From NCBI GenBank assembly GCA_002292895.1, contig DBCE01000023.1, positions 1 through 20,368 on the forward strand: a DNA stretch of 20,368 nucleotides. The letters are read 5' to 3'. The notes beneath the pieces are model-generated. The model was given only the letters and a program-made list of their open reading frames with translations, did not search any database and was not told where the DNA came from. This DNA is from Phycisphaerales bacterium UBA966. GTDB taxonomy: Bacteria > Planctomycetota > Phycisphaerae > Phycisphaerales > SM1A02. Positions 1 through 7,832 of the stretch are shown here, piece after piece (position 1 is the stretch's first letter; each line of letters opens with the position of its first letter). A program made the position numbers and the translations under genes.

Positions 1-600
1 TGCCGCCACGTCGCCCGCCCGCAGTGCGCCCTCAAGGTCAGCAAGGTCGCCAAAGCGCACCATCCGAGTTTCCGGCAGAAACGGTCCGAACCCTTGGCGA
101 AAGCTCTGGCATCCGTTCAGTGAGAGCGCACCCGTGGTGAGTCCATGGAAGCCGCGTTCGGCAAAAAGAATTCCTGGGCGTCCGGTGGCAGCGCGGGCAA
201 ACTTGATGGCCGCTTCAACGCCTTCGGTACCGCTATTGGTGAAGTACACGCGATCAAGCCCGCGGCCGATGCGTTGCGTGAGTTCGCGCGCCAGCATTCC
301 TGCAAGCGGCGGGGCGTCAAACTGCACCATGGATGGCAGGTCCATGTCTAAGCAGTCAATGAGTGCCTGCTTGACGGTGGGGTGGTTGCGACCAACATTG
401 CAGACCGCGTAGCCACCCAAGAAATCCAAATACCTGTGTCCCTGTGCATCCCAGAGGTATTGCCCCTCGGCGCGCACAAAGAATCGATCGAAACCGATGG
501 TTCGCAATACCGAAGCAAAGCGTGGATTGACATGCTCTGCGAATAGCCGATGGCCATCCGGGCGGTGCTCGTCGAGAAGTCGGCGCAGGTCGAAAGTCAC
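1..600 (-). CDS. Class III (PLP-dependent) aminotransferase, N-terminal 200 residues, cut by window edge
   Basis: The frame is open from a GTG at 598-600 to base 1, giving 200 residues; the rest lies beyond the left edge. Fold-type I class III aminotransferases transfer amino groups using PLP, typically from ornithine, acetylornithine, putrescine or similar amines. The sequence shows the usual N-terminal layout: G-x-Y-L-W-D-A-x-G-x-x-Y-L-D-F near residue 50, then N-V-G-R-N-H-P, then the PLP phosphate-binding stretch F-T-N-S-G-T-E-G-V-E-A-A, then E-R-G-F-H-G-L-T-T-G. The PLP lysine would lie outside the window. GTG at 600 is the only ATG, GTG or TTG between the upstream in-frame stop (655-657) and the conserved region, and it has no clear ribosome binding site. 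The gene is divergent from the RdgC-like gene across 94 bases. Family is certain; substrate cannot be assigned. Confidence 0.93.
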   Translation of the reverse strand, partial: MTFDLRRLLDEHRPDGHRLFAEHVNPRFASVLRTIGFDRFFVRAEGQYLWDAQGHRYLDFLGGYAVCNVGRNHPTVKQALIDCLDMDLPSMVQFDAPPLAGMLARELTQRIGRGLDRVYFTNSGTEGVEAAIKFARAATGRPGILFAERGFHGLTTGALSLNGCQSFRQGFGPFLPETRMVRFGDLADLEGALRAGDVAA

Positions 601-633
601 GGCAGTTCCGAAATGGTAGTCACTCCGCCCGCT

Positions 634-661
634 TTGTCGTGGATGACCTGTCGATTATGGA
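634..661 (+). promoter_or_regulatory. Candidate sigma-70-type promoter for the RdgC-like gene
   Basis: The 94-base gap between the two divergent genes holds TTGTCG (634-639) and TATGGA (656-661), separated by 16 bases. Transcription would begin near 668, with the ATG at 695. The match is imperfect and was found by eye, so treat it as a suggestion only. A GGGGA ribosome-binding-like stretch at 680-684 supports translation from 695. Confidence 0.25.
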
Positions 662-694
662 TCCCAAGCCTCAGTTTCCGGGGACACTGTGCAC

Positions 695-1927
695 ATGCCT
701 TTTCGTAACGGAACCGTTTCTTACTCGCGATTTGCTGTCTCTGGCGATTTGCCCGATGACGCCAACGAGGGCGCCTTGGCGCTCCTTAGTAAACACGTGG
801 TGAAGCCGCGTGGTCTTTCCGACGAGGGTGTCGCCAGCGGTTGGTGCACGGGCCGACATGTATTCGACTCGGACTTCGCGTGGAAGCACTGTGGGTTCAG
901 TGGAGCCATTCTCTGTGCCATGCGTGTGGATGTCGCCAAGGTTCCGTCAGAGATTCGCCGCGCGTACGTTTCCATGGCCGAGGACGATCGGCGCACCAAA
1001 GAAGACGAAGCAGCGGGCGGAGGTCTGAGCCGCGTAGCGCGGCGCGACGCTCGCGGTGATGCAGAGCGGCGTTGCAAGGAAGAGATCTCTGAGGGTAAGT
1101 ACCGCCGCATCACCATGGTGCCGGTGCTGTTTGACTTGGTGCACGGCGCGGTGTTGGCGCCTGTCACCAGCGACACATCCTTTAAGGAGTTGCGCGGATT
1201 GGTGGAGAGCACCTATGGATGCAAATTGTCGCGCCGCTCTGCGGGCGGTGTTGCTGCAGACATCATGGAAGCACGCGGCATGACTTCGGACCTTGATGAC
1301 GCTGCGCCGGATGCATTCACAGCGCCGCCAGCAGAAGTGGTCACGCGTGCACAAGAGAGTCAGTCTGGTCGTGCCGCCAAGCGACCGGAAGTTCCGTGGG
1401 CGCTTGCAGGCGGCGAGCCACGTGACTTCCTTGGCAATGTCTTTCTACTGTGGCTGTGGTGGAACGCTGAGGCTCGCGAAGGTGTGATCGAAACATCCAA
1501 AGTGCCCGTGGCAGTGGTCATCGACAAGGTGGTCGACGTGGAATGCCCGTGGGGCGTGGGCGGCAAGGCGTCATTGCGCGGGCCGCTTCCAACGCAATCA
1601 CCGGAGGCAACCAAGGCGTTGCAAGCAGGCAAGTGGCCACGGAAACTGGGTCTGCTCTTGGCGGCGCACGGTCAGGAATTTGAATGCGTGTTGCAGGGCG
1701 ATCGATTTGCTGTTTCCGGGCTGAAACTGCAAGGCGTGAGCGAAGCCGCCAAGACGCCGCGCCTGGAAACGGAAGAGCGATTGGATCAGATCGGAACGTT
1801 CGACGCGGTACTGATGGGGCTCTACGAGCACTTCCTGAGCGAGCGCTTCGGCAAGGGCTGGCCATCGCGGCGGCAACAGATTTCTGAGTGGATCGTCACC
1901 CGAGCGGCGGCACGCGTCGCGGTGTGA
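695..1927 (+). CDS. RdgC-like recombination-associated protein
   Basis: This 410-residue protein matches my recollection of the RdgC-like family outside Proteobacteria. Proteobacterial RdgC is a ring-shaped DNA-binding protein of about 300 residues that modulates RecA; activity here is inferred. Visible family traits are an N-terminal F-R-N-G-T-V-x-Y-x-R-F strand, G-W-C-T-G-R-H-V-F-D-x-D-F, M-R-V-D-x-x-K-V-P-x-x-x-R-R-A-Y, a charged Arg/Lys/Glu helix ending in G-K-Y-R-R-I-x-M-V-P-V-L-F-D, and a C-terminal F-L-L-W-L-W-W near residue 250. No signal peptide or transmembrane segment is seen, so it should be cytoplasmic. I chose ATG 695 over in-frame GTG 689 because GGGGA at 680-684 is better spaced for it. 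The last 32 bases overlap trpF on the other strand. The 110-residue excess over E. coli RdgC includes a polar linker around residues 195-235. Confidence 0.7.
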   Translation: MPFRNGTVSYSRFAVSGDLPDDANEGALALLSKHVVKPRGLSDEGVASGWCTGRHVFDSDFAWKHCGFSGAILCAMRVDVAKVPSEIRRAYVSMAEDDRRTKEDEAAGGGLSRVARRDARGDAERRCKEEISEGKYRRITMVPVLFDLVHGAVLAPVTSDTSFKELRGLVESTYGCKLSRRSAGGVAADIMEARGMTSDLDDAAPDAFTAPPAEVVTRAQESQSGRAAKRPEVPWALAGGEPRDFLGNVFLLWLWWNAEAREGVIETSKVPVAVVIDKVVDVECPWGVGGKASLRGPLPTQSPEATKALQAGKWPRKLGLLLAAHGQEFECVLQGDRFAVSGLKLQGVSEAAKTPRLETEERLDQIGTFDAVLMGLYEHFLSERFGKGWPSRRQQISEWIVTRAAARVAV

Positions 1928-2534
1928 CGCCGGCTGCGCGGCAGAAGTGAGCAATCAGTTTCGCGTCTTTGACGCCGCGTTGATGTTCAACGCCACTGGA
2001 CACATCAACGCCCCATGGATGTACGGCGGTGATGGCCGCGTGCACATTCTCTGGCGTGAGTCCGCCTGCTAGCAAGACGCGCTTGGAAACTCCCGCCATG
2101 TGCGCTGCGAGCGCTGCGTGGTCAAAGGGAACTCCACCACCGCCACGTGGCCCGTCGACCACCAGCGTGTCGATGGCGTTGCATGCATTCCAACGCTGCA
2201 GGTCCTCGGGCGTGTAAGCAAATCCCTTCATCACCGTCAAGCCGCGCGAAGCGATACGTTGGCAGGTCTCTTCTGATTCATTGCCGTGAAGTTGCACTCG
2301 GCCGCGCCACCATGCCAACACCGCATCGCTGTCTTCCGGATCTGCCAGAAGGGCCACGGGCTCCACATCGCTTGGCAGGGCGCGCAATATCTCCTCCGCT
2401 TCATCGCGGTTGATGCAACGTGGTGAGCCAGTGATGAAGACAAGCCCAACCATGGAAGCGCCCGCATCGGCAGCGGCGCGCGCATCGGCGGCAGTGCGTA
2501 GCCCGCAGATCTTCACGGCGGTGCGCCCGTTCAC
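1896..2534 (-). CDS. trpF: Phosphoribosylanthranilate isomerase (tryptophan synthesis)
   Basis: This 212-residue cytoplasmic TIM-barrel enzyme performs the Amadori rearrangement of N-(5-phosphoribosyl)anthranilate to CdRP in tryptophan synthesis. All hallmarks are present: V-K-I-C-G-L with the catalytic Cys at residue 10, S-P-R-x-I near 38, V-Q-L-H-G near 80-84, the general-acid Asp127 in V-V-D-G followed by the Gly-rich loop, and phosphate-binding L-A-G-G-L and D-V-S-S-G-V-E. Length is normal for a monofunctional TrpF. It starts with GTG at 2534, which overlaps the TGA of the upstream rhomboid gene by four bases (GTGA), so translational coupling is likely. No other trp gene is in the window, so this is an isolated trpF. 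Its C-terminal 10 codons are antisense to the end of the RdgC-like gene. Confidence 0.96.
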   Translation of the reverse strand: MNGRTAVKICGLRTAADARAAADAGASMVGLVFITGSPRCINRDEAEEILRALPSDVEPVALLADPEDSDAVLAWWRGRVQLHGNESEETCQRIASRGLTVMKGFAYTPEDLQRWNACNAIDTLVVDGPRGGGGVPFDHAALAAHMAGVSKRVLLAGGLTPENVHAAITAVHPWGVDVSSGVEHQRGVKDAKLIAHFCRAAGVTPRRVPPLG

Positions 2535-3610
2535 GTGGTCAATTCCGTTCGCAGGGCATCAGCGAGTGGGCGGAGCCGTTCTGGCAGCGCAGCGCCAATG
2601 GAATCCAATGCACGCGCGGCGCGGAGTTTGTCGGGTGACTTTCGCACGTGGATCAATGCAAGCATCAGGCGTGTTTCGTCAGCTTCTGGTGCTGCGGGTG
2701 CCAATTCAAGCGCGCGTTCGTAGGCAATGCATGCCTCTATAAAGTCACCGCGGCCAAACGCTGCACTGGCGTCGTCGCGCGCTCGCTTTGCGGCTCGTTC
2801 CAGTGCTGCCGCGCTTGGCGGGGCGGCTGGGGTTGCAGTGCCAACTGCACTCTTCGCAACGCGCTCGGCGCCATCTTTACCGGCGGATGCCCACGGTCCA
2901 ACCGCGCCTTGCGCGCCAGTCAGCGCGGCGCGCATCTCACGGCGGCGTTTCCATTGGCGCAACAGATAGAGGAGGTCCATGTCCGTGCGCTTGATGGCGC
3001 CCACGCCGATCAGCGCCAGCGTGACCGTCATTCCATATACGGTGCCAGTGATGTGTGCCAGGTATCCGACACCGCCGCGCCCCGCACCCATCGCGCCAAA
3101 CAAGTCCATCATGAAGTACAGCGCCACCAACAGCATGGCCGGCACTGGAATCACTGAGATCAAGAACAGGACGGAGACGCGCGCACGCGGGAACAGCACG
3201 ATGAACGCGCCCGTCACCGCCGACACGGCACCGCTTGCACCAATGACCGGCGCGCCACTTTGATAAATCTGCACCAGACCAGCCGCTATGCCACCCAGTA
3301 AGTAGAAGGCCAAGAACCCGCCGTGGCGCATGCGACCTTCCACCGCGCTTCCAAAGGCCCACAAGAAGATCATGTTGCCTGCCAAGTGCCACAGGCTGCC
3401 GCTGTCATGGACAAAGAGGTAGGTGACCGGCTGCCACCATTCGAAGGCGGCTCGGCTCAGACCCCAGCGAAAAACAAACGAACCCATCCCGTCGTCGGAC
3501 CCCCGGATGGCCTGCAACATGACGAGGTATGCCAGTGCATTGGTCAAGATCAGGGCGATCGTCACCACCGGGGTACGGCGTGGGGCTTGGTCGGTGGCAA
3601 TTGGAATCAC
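2531..3610 (-). CDS. Rhomboid family intramembrane serine protease with cytoplasmic repeat-like tail
   Basis: Rhomboids cleave transmembrane substrates within the inner membrane. From the GTG at 3610 the protein has 359 residues. Visible are several hydrophobic segments, H-L-A-G-N-M (His75, Asn79, the oxyanion region), G-A-S-G with nucleophile Ser126, and catalytic His186 in Y-L-A-H-I-T-G. Both dyad residues are present, so it should be active. After about residue 205 comes a basic, then Ala/Pro-rich linker, and residues 270-359 form helices resembling a single TPR unit (A-C-I-A-Y-E-R-A-L-E-L-A-P). The frame stays open to a GTG at 3646, but that start would add 12 atypical residues and overlap the citrate synthase leader. 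The I-P-I-A-T-D-x-x-x-R-R-T-P opening matches how family members usually begin. Its TGA overlaps the trpF start. Confidence 0.88.
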   Translation of the reverse strand: MIPIATDQAPRRTPVVTIALILTNALAYLVMLQAIRGSDDGMGSFVFRWGLSRAAFEWWQPVTYLFVHDSGSLWHLAGNMIFLWAFGSAVEGRMRHGGFLAFYLLGGIAAGLVQIYQSGAPVIGASGAVSAVTGAFIVLFPRARVSVLFLISVIPVPAMLLVALYFMMDLFGAMGAGRGGVGYLAHITGTVYGMTVTLALIGVGAIKRTDMDLLYLLRQWKRRREMRAALTGAQGAVGPWASAGKDGAERVAKSAVGTATPAAPPSAAALERAAKRARDDASAAFGRGDFIEACIAYERALELAPAAPEADETRLMLALIHVRKSPDKLRAARALDSIGAALPERLRPLADALRTELTT

Positions 3611-3666
3611 GAGTGGGGTAGAGTATGTAATCCACCATGACCGCACTCGCCTCAGGAGCCGTACCG
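3611..3666. promoter_or_regulatory. Divergent intergenic region with citrate synthase ribosome binding site
   Basis: The 56 bases between the rhomboid and citrate synthase starts must hold at least part of both promoters. A strong AGGAG lies at 3654-3658, eight bases before ATG 3667, and decides the citrate synthase start over the in-frame ATG at 3637. TATGTAAT near 3624-3631 could serve as a -10 element for rightward transcription, but no convincing -35 element goes with it. No inverted repeat stands out. Confidence 0.45.
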
Positions 3667-4806
3667 ATGACCGCCGCCCCCGTATTTGACAAGGGACTTG
3701 CCAACACGATCGCCGCAGAGACGCAGGCGTCCTTTATTGATGGCGCCAAGGGCGTCCTGGAGTATGTCGGATACGACATCGATTCCCTGGCGCGCAATTC
3801 CACGTTTGAGGAAACCGTGTTCCTCCTTTGGAATCGCCGCTTGCCGAACGCTGCGGAACTTGCCAAGCTGTCCGCGGAGTTGCGCGCTGAGTACGACCTC
3901 CCCGAAGCGGTCTGGCAGATGATCCGCGAGACCCCGCGGACCGCGCATCCGATGCACATGTTGCGCACGTTGGTCTCGGCACTGGGAATGTTTGACCGCG
4001 AAGCGGACGACAATTCGCCCGAGGCAAACTGGCGCAAGTCGGTGCGACTCTTGGCGAAGACGCCAACCATCGTTGCAAACTTTGATCGTCATCGCAAGGG
4101 CAAGCCGCTGGTTCGTCCGGATGCGACGATGGACATGGCCACCAACTTCCTGAACATGTTGAATGGTGCGCGCCCAACGGTTGCCGTTGCGAAAGCCCTT
4201 GACGTGTGCCTGATTCTGCACGCGGACCATGGTCTCAACGCCAGCACCTTTGCAGCGCGCGTCACGATCAGCACGCTCAGCGATATGTACAGCGCCATCA
4301 CCACGGCCATTGGCACACTGAAGGGTCCGCTGCACGGCGGAGCCAATGAAGAAGTGATGCACATGCTCAATGAGATTGGCACCATGGACAACGTGGAGCC
4401 GTACATCAAGGAGCGCCTCGCCCGCAAGGACCGGATCATGGGCTTCGGTCACCGCGTCTACAAGGCGTACGACCCGCGCGCTGGTTACTTGAAGACGTTC
4501 GCCAAGCAGATTGCAACTGATACCGGGAATCAAGGCCTCTATGAGATGTCCACCAAGATTGAGGACATCATGAAGGCCGAAGTGGCAGCCAAGGGCATTT
4601 ATCCAAATGTGGATTTCTTTAGTGCCACCACGTATCACTCCATTGGCATTGATCTTGACATCTTTACCTGCATGTTTGCCGTCAGCCGCATCAGCGGATG
4701 GACCGCACACTGCATGGAACAACTGGCGGCCAACCGCCTGATTCGCCCAATGGCGGAATACACCGGACCGCACGGGTTGAGTTACGTGGTCATGTCCGCT
4801 CGGTGA
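3667..4806 (+). CDS. gltA: Citrate synthase (TCA cycle entry)
   Basis: Citrate synthase condenses oxaloacetate and acetyl-CoA into citrate in the cytoplasm. The 379-residue product has the three catalytic residues in their normal settings: His223 in G-P-L-H-G-G-A-N-E, His262 in G-F-G-H-R-V-Y-K, and Asp316 in P-N-V-D-F-F. It also has the L-H-A-D-H-G-L-N-A-S-T-F oxaloacetate-site motif. It is shorter than the E. coli hexameric type (about 427 residues) and resembles the compact citrate synthases of Gram-positive bacteria and archaea; 2-methylcitrate synthases share this scaffold, so some activity on propionyl-CoA cannot be excluded. The start at 3667 is fixed by AGGAG at 3654-3658. It converges on the MBL hydrolase gene with 19 bases between stops, where I see no hairpin terminator. 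Confidence 0.95.
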   Translation: MTAAPVFDKGLANTIAAETQASFIDGAKGVLEYVGYDIDSLARNSTFEETVFLLWNRRLPNAAELAKLSAELRAEYDLPEAVWQMIRETPRTAHPMHMLRTLVSALGMFDREADDNSPEANWRKSVRLLAKTPTIVANFDRHRKGKPLVRPDATMDMATNFLNMLNGARPTVAVAKALDVCLILHADHGLNASTFAARVTISTLSDMYSAITTAIGTLKGPLHGGANEEVMHMLNEIGTMDNVEPYIKERLARKDRIMGFGHRVYKAYDPRAGYLKTFAKQIATDTGNQGLYEMSTKIEDIMKAEVAAKGIYPNVDFFSATTYHSIGIDLDIFTCMFAVSRISGWTAHCMEQLAANRLIRPMAEYTGPHGLSYVVMSAR

Positions 4807-4825
4807 TGAGCCGGGCGGGGCGTGT

Positions 4826-5554
4826 TCAGATAGTGATAAATTCGCCATCCTTGAGGAGGCGAATACTGGTCGATGACACATCAAAGTCATCGGGCATGTG
4901 AACAAGGCCCATCTTGGAGCGCAGTTCCGGCGGCAGGGCGTTCAAGTACTCCACAGGAGTGTGCGCCGGCGCTGGACTGGTCTCATGAACAATGAAGTCA
5001 GCGGTGGCTAGCCATTCCACATGACCAGCGTCCCAGGTGGTGTCGCCGCTCCAACCAAGTGTTCGCTTGCCGTCGGAAATCCGGAAGCCGCAGGTCGGCA
5101 CGGTGTGGCGCCCCATGCGGTGTTGCACTGCGAGGCCTGCAATGTGCGCGGTGGCGGTCTTCGGTAGGACTCGCAATTCAAAGTAGTCAGCCAGCGTTGC
5201 GGTGCCGCCCTGATCCATCGATGGGGCTAAGCGTTGCCACAGTCGCTCGGCGACCTGCGAGGTGGTGTGCAGCCGAGGAAGGGGATGACCAATGCGGCGC
5301 CATTCGAGCCACCGCCAGAATCCAAACGCCTCCAGTCCGTTGGCATGGTCGCCGTGCAAGTGCGTCAACAGGATGTCATTGATGGTGCCGGGTCCGATGT
5401 TCACTCCGGTCGCGGCTGATGCGCTTGCAAAGGCGCGCATCAAGGCATCGGGGGCATCAATGAGCACGTGACCTCCACTTCCAAGCACCACAGCAGAACT
5501 GCCGAAGTGTTTGGCGGAGAACGCATCGCCGGTTCCAAGGATGACCAAGTCCAT
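4826..5554 (-). CDS. MBL-fold metallo-hydrolase (RNase Z/arylsulfatase-like subgroup)
   Basis: This 242-residue cytoplasmic protein has the metallo-beta-lactamase fold. Zinc ligands are visible as T-H-L-H-G-D-H (His65, His67, Asp69, His70), a downstream His150 near V-P-T-C-G-F-R-I, Asp171 in W-S-G-D-T, and a late His219. The SGDT and V-P-T-x-G-F-R motifs are those of the RNase Z-like branch, but the protein is shorter than typical tRNase Z (about 300 residues) and I see no clear exosite arm, so tRNA 3' processing should not be assumed. Substrate is unknown. ATG 5554 immediately precedes the first beta strand (D-L-V-I-L-G-T-G-D). An in-frame GTG at 5581 would add nine basic residues, and neither start has a clear ribosome binding site. 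It is divergent from the barrel gene across 60 bases. Confidence 0.85.
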   Translation of the reverse strand: MDLVILGTGDAFSAKHFGSSAVVLGSGGHVLIDAPDALMRAFASASAATGVNIGPGTINDILLTHLHGDHANGLEAFGFWRWLEWRRIGHPLPRLHTTSQVAERLWQRLAPSMDQGGTATLADYFELRVLPKTATAHIAGLAVQHRMGRHTVPTCGFRISDGKRTLGWSGDTTWDAGHVEWLATADFIVHETSPAPAHTPVEYLNALPPELRSKMGLVHMPDDFDVSSTSIRLLKDGEFITI

Positions 5555-5614
5555 GAAGGCCAAGCGTACCGCCCGCCGCACGGCACTGCGACAAGTTAGG
5601 TACCGTATTCATCC

Positions 5615-7159
5615 ATGACGGATCGTGGGAGCGACCGATGGAAGAGTGGCGGCTGCGGCGTGGCGCTGGCCACCGCCGCGCTCACCTCGCTTGCACACGC
5701 GCAGACTCCTGCAAATCTCGCGAATGCGCTTCGTCCAGCCACGGACCCGGCCGCGCAGTTACAGACCCTTCTCAACTTTCAAGACGCCGAGTATCGGCGC
5801 GAGTTCTTTGCCAATACGCCCATCGCCGAACGCATCCTCATGGACTACGGCGGTTACTTTCGCTACGGATTCAGTGAGGTTGATGACTCCTCAAGCCAAG
5901 CGCAGTACTTGAATACCTACGACGCGCGCCTCTATGGTCGCGTGGAGATAGATAGTTACGCCCGATTCTTTGGCCGGTTGCGTATTGAGTACAACGACTG
6001 GAACACCATCGGCGACTTCTCGTCCTCGGGCGAGGGTTGGCAGGTGCCGATCGGAGAGATCTATTGGGCGGAAATTGATCTCAGCAATTGGATGGCCGCT
6101 CAGGATGGCGCGACGCGTGAGTGGACCGCCAAGGCGCGCATCGGTCGCCAGTATGTCATGTGGGCGAACGGTCTCACGCTTGCGGATTACATGTATGCGG
6201 CCACTGCGGATGCCAGCTTTGGAGCGGTAGCGCTGAGTGGACTTGCGGGCATCACCGCCGGTCATGACACGATTGACTGGGACACTTCACGTACTGGTTA
6301 CGACACCAATACCGATCGCTTCTACTTGGGCGGGAAAGTGGATTGCAAGCTTGGCGCGCATGTTCCCTTTGCATATGCCCTCGCGCAGTGGGACCAGAAC
6401 GCCGGGCAGACGGAAATGTTGCCGGGCGGCGTACCGGCTGACTTTCAGGTGGAGACCAAATTCAACTACGAAAGTCAGTATTGGGGCACGGGAATCAACG
6501 GCGCAATTGGCGGCGATTGGATTTATCGCATTGAGTTTGCTGTGGAGACGGGCACCACACTCTCCGACCCAATCAAGCACGATTCGAGCCTCCCACCCGA
6601 TGAACTGGGACGACCGCAGAAGACGGTGCCGATTCTTGCCCAAGCAGGGCTTGTCGGAGTTTCGTGGTTAGCGCGTGATTCAAGCGACGCACGTGTTGAT
6701 TTCCAGATGCTTGCGGGTTCTGGATCGGTGTATCGGCTTGACTCTGGGAACACGTACGGCGGTATCGAGCCCGGAAAGACCGACACGGCATTCAATTCAC
6801 TTGGCTATGTGAATACCGGGTTGGTGCTCGCGCCGGAAGCGTCCAACATGGTCATTCCTTCGTTCACTCTGTCCTTCAATCCATTCAAGGGAATCGACGG
6901 TCTCAGTGAAACGCGCTTCAGCGGTACGGCATTCCTGTACACGCGATTTGATGCGGACGCGCCCATCTCAGTGCCCACCAACTTTGGTGGATCAAACCTG
7001 GTGGGTAGCGAGTATGACTTCAATATTGATGTGCGCATCTTTGGCGATCTCAATACAAGCTTTCGATACGGTGTCTTTGTACCCAATACGCCGCTCTTCA
7101 CCGATACGGAAAGCCAGCCGCGCCAATTCATCTATGTTGGAGCGACGTATGCGTTCTGA
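5615..7159 (+). CDS. Outer-membrane beta-barrel protein, alginate-export (AlgE)-like
   Basis: The 514-residue product starts with a Sec signal peptide (hydrophobic core about residues 14-26, likely cleavage after A-H-A at 29). A roughly 45-residue helical segment follows, then alternating strand-like stretches rich in Tyr, Phe, Trp and Gly, ending in Y-V-G-A-T-Y-A-F. A C-terminal Phe is the usual outer-membrane assembly signal. The early strands (M-D-Y-G-G-Y-F-R-Y-G-F and L-Y-G-R-V-E-I-D) resemble the alginate-export/porin-like barrel family as I recall it; the transported substrate, if any, is unknown. One Cys occurs in the signal region and one in the barrel. It is the first of four rightward genes and overlaps the next one by 11 bases. 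The ATG at 5615 has no good Shine-Dalgarno sequence. Confidence 0.75.
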   Translation: MTDRGSDRWKSGGCGVALATAALTSLAHAQTPANLANALRPATDPAAQLQTLLNFQDAEYRREFFANTPIAERILMDYGGYFRYGFSEVDDSSSQAQYLNTYDARLYGRVEIDSYARFFGRLRIEYNDWNTIGDFSSSGEGWQVPIGEIYWAEIDLSNWMAAQDGATREWTAKARIGRQYVMWANGLTLADYMYAATADASFGAVALSGLAGITAGHDTIDWDTSRTGYDTNTDRFYLGGKVDCKLGAHVPFAYALAQWDQNAGQTEMLPGGVPADFQVETKFNYESQYWGTGINGAIGGDWIYRIEFAVETGTTLSDPIKHDSSLPPDELGRPQKTVPILAQAGLVGVSWLARDSSDARVDFQMLAGSGSVYRLDSGNTYGGIEPGKTDTAFNSLGYVNTGLVLAPEASNMVIPSFTLSFNPFKGIDGLSETRFSGTAFLYTRFDADAPISVPTNFGGSNLVGSEYDFNIDVRIFGDLNTSFRYGVFVPNTPLFTDTESQPRQFIYVGATYAF

Positions 7160-7832
7160 TCGTGTCATCACCATGTGCGTTGTCAGTGTGTTACTCATGT
7201 GCTGTGGAATGGGGTGTGAGCGCGCTCGCATTAAAGACAGTGCTGTGGATCAATTCCCGCGCTCGGCGCAGGAACTTGACTTCCTTGATGCACTGGAGAA
7301 GCAGATGGTGGTCACCAACGACGACGCGCTGCACGGGCTGATCGTCTTTGCAGACGGCGCGGATCTCTCCAGCACCTATGAAGGTCGCGTGGCCGTTGCG
7401 CGACAGAAGCAGTGGGTGGGGAGCGGATGGAATCCACCCGCCGACGAGAGCGCCCAGATTGGATGGATCTCGGTGGCAGCCTGTCGCATAGTGGGGATCA
7501 AGGGCGGACTGACCATGCGGGTCATGGGGCCGATTCCGCGCTACGCCACCAAGGAACTGGTGTTCATGGACGTGATTCCGCTTCGGACCGAGAACCAGTC
7601 GCTTTCGGGTCGAGAATTCGTTGACTTCATCAATCGCCTCGCCCGGGTCCAGAAATCGGGCAAGGCCTTGGCGCTTGCCGAGTCACCGACCAGCGGCTCA
7701 GCGGGCGAGGGCGTTATCCCCGCCGGAGCGCCCAATCAGCTCCTCGACCAAAGTTCCGTGGAGTTTGGGCTGCCGAACTCGGCATTCACCGCCCCAAGCG
7801 CGCCTGCTCCAGAGCCCAGTGAGGTGCCGTAA
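7149..7832 (+). CDS. Putative secreted lipoprotein of unknown function
   Basis: This 227-residue protein starts at ATG 7149, inside the last codons of the barrel gene. GGAG at 7139-7142 lies six bases upstream. The same frame is open further upstream (from 6906), but that part is only a shadow of the barrel gene. The N-terminus (M-R-S-D-R, then a hydrophobic run to residue 22) ends in C-C-G-M-G-C, with Cys23 the best lipidation site because Gly precedes it; the lipobox is imperfect. The mature part has no domain I recognise. It contains a mixed alpha/beta region to about residue 160 and a Gly/Ala/Pro/Ser-rich disordered tail. The tight overlap implies co-expression with the barrel protein, perhaps as its periplasmic accessory. 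Confidence 0.75.
   Translation: MRSDRVITMCVVSVLLMCCGMGCERARIKDSAVDQFPRSAQELDFLDALEKQMVVTNDDALHGLIVFADGADLSSTYEGRVAVARQKQWVGSGWNPPADESAQIGWISVAACRIVGIKGGLTMRVMGPIPRYATKELVFMDVIPLRTENQSLSGREFVDFINRLARVQKSGKALALAESPTSGSAGEGVIPAGAPNQLLDQSSVEFGLPNSAFTAPSAPAPEPSEVP

Noticed and set aside
3405..4070. 221-residue leftward frame spanning the rhomboid-citrate synthase boundary
   Set aside because: It lies antisense to citrate synthase and out of frame with the rhomboid gene, with no motif.
4807..4825. Possible bidirectional terminator between citrate synthase and MBL genes
   Set aside because: No stem-loop with a T-run is visible in the 19-base gap.
3652..4905. 417-residue open frame antisense to citrate synthase
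   Set aside because: It is the mirror of a gene with all catalytic residues in place, has no recognisable domain, and runs into the MBL gene; a G+C-rich shadow frame.
6906..7148. Upstream extension of the lipoprotein reading frame
   Set aside because: It overlaps the barrel gene in another frame, whereas ATG 7149 has a ribosome binding site and starts a signal peptide.
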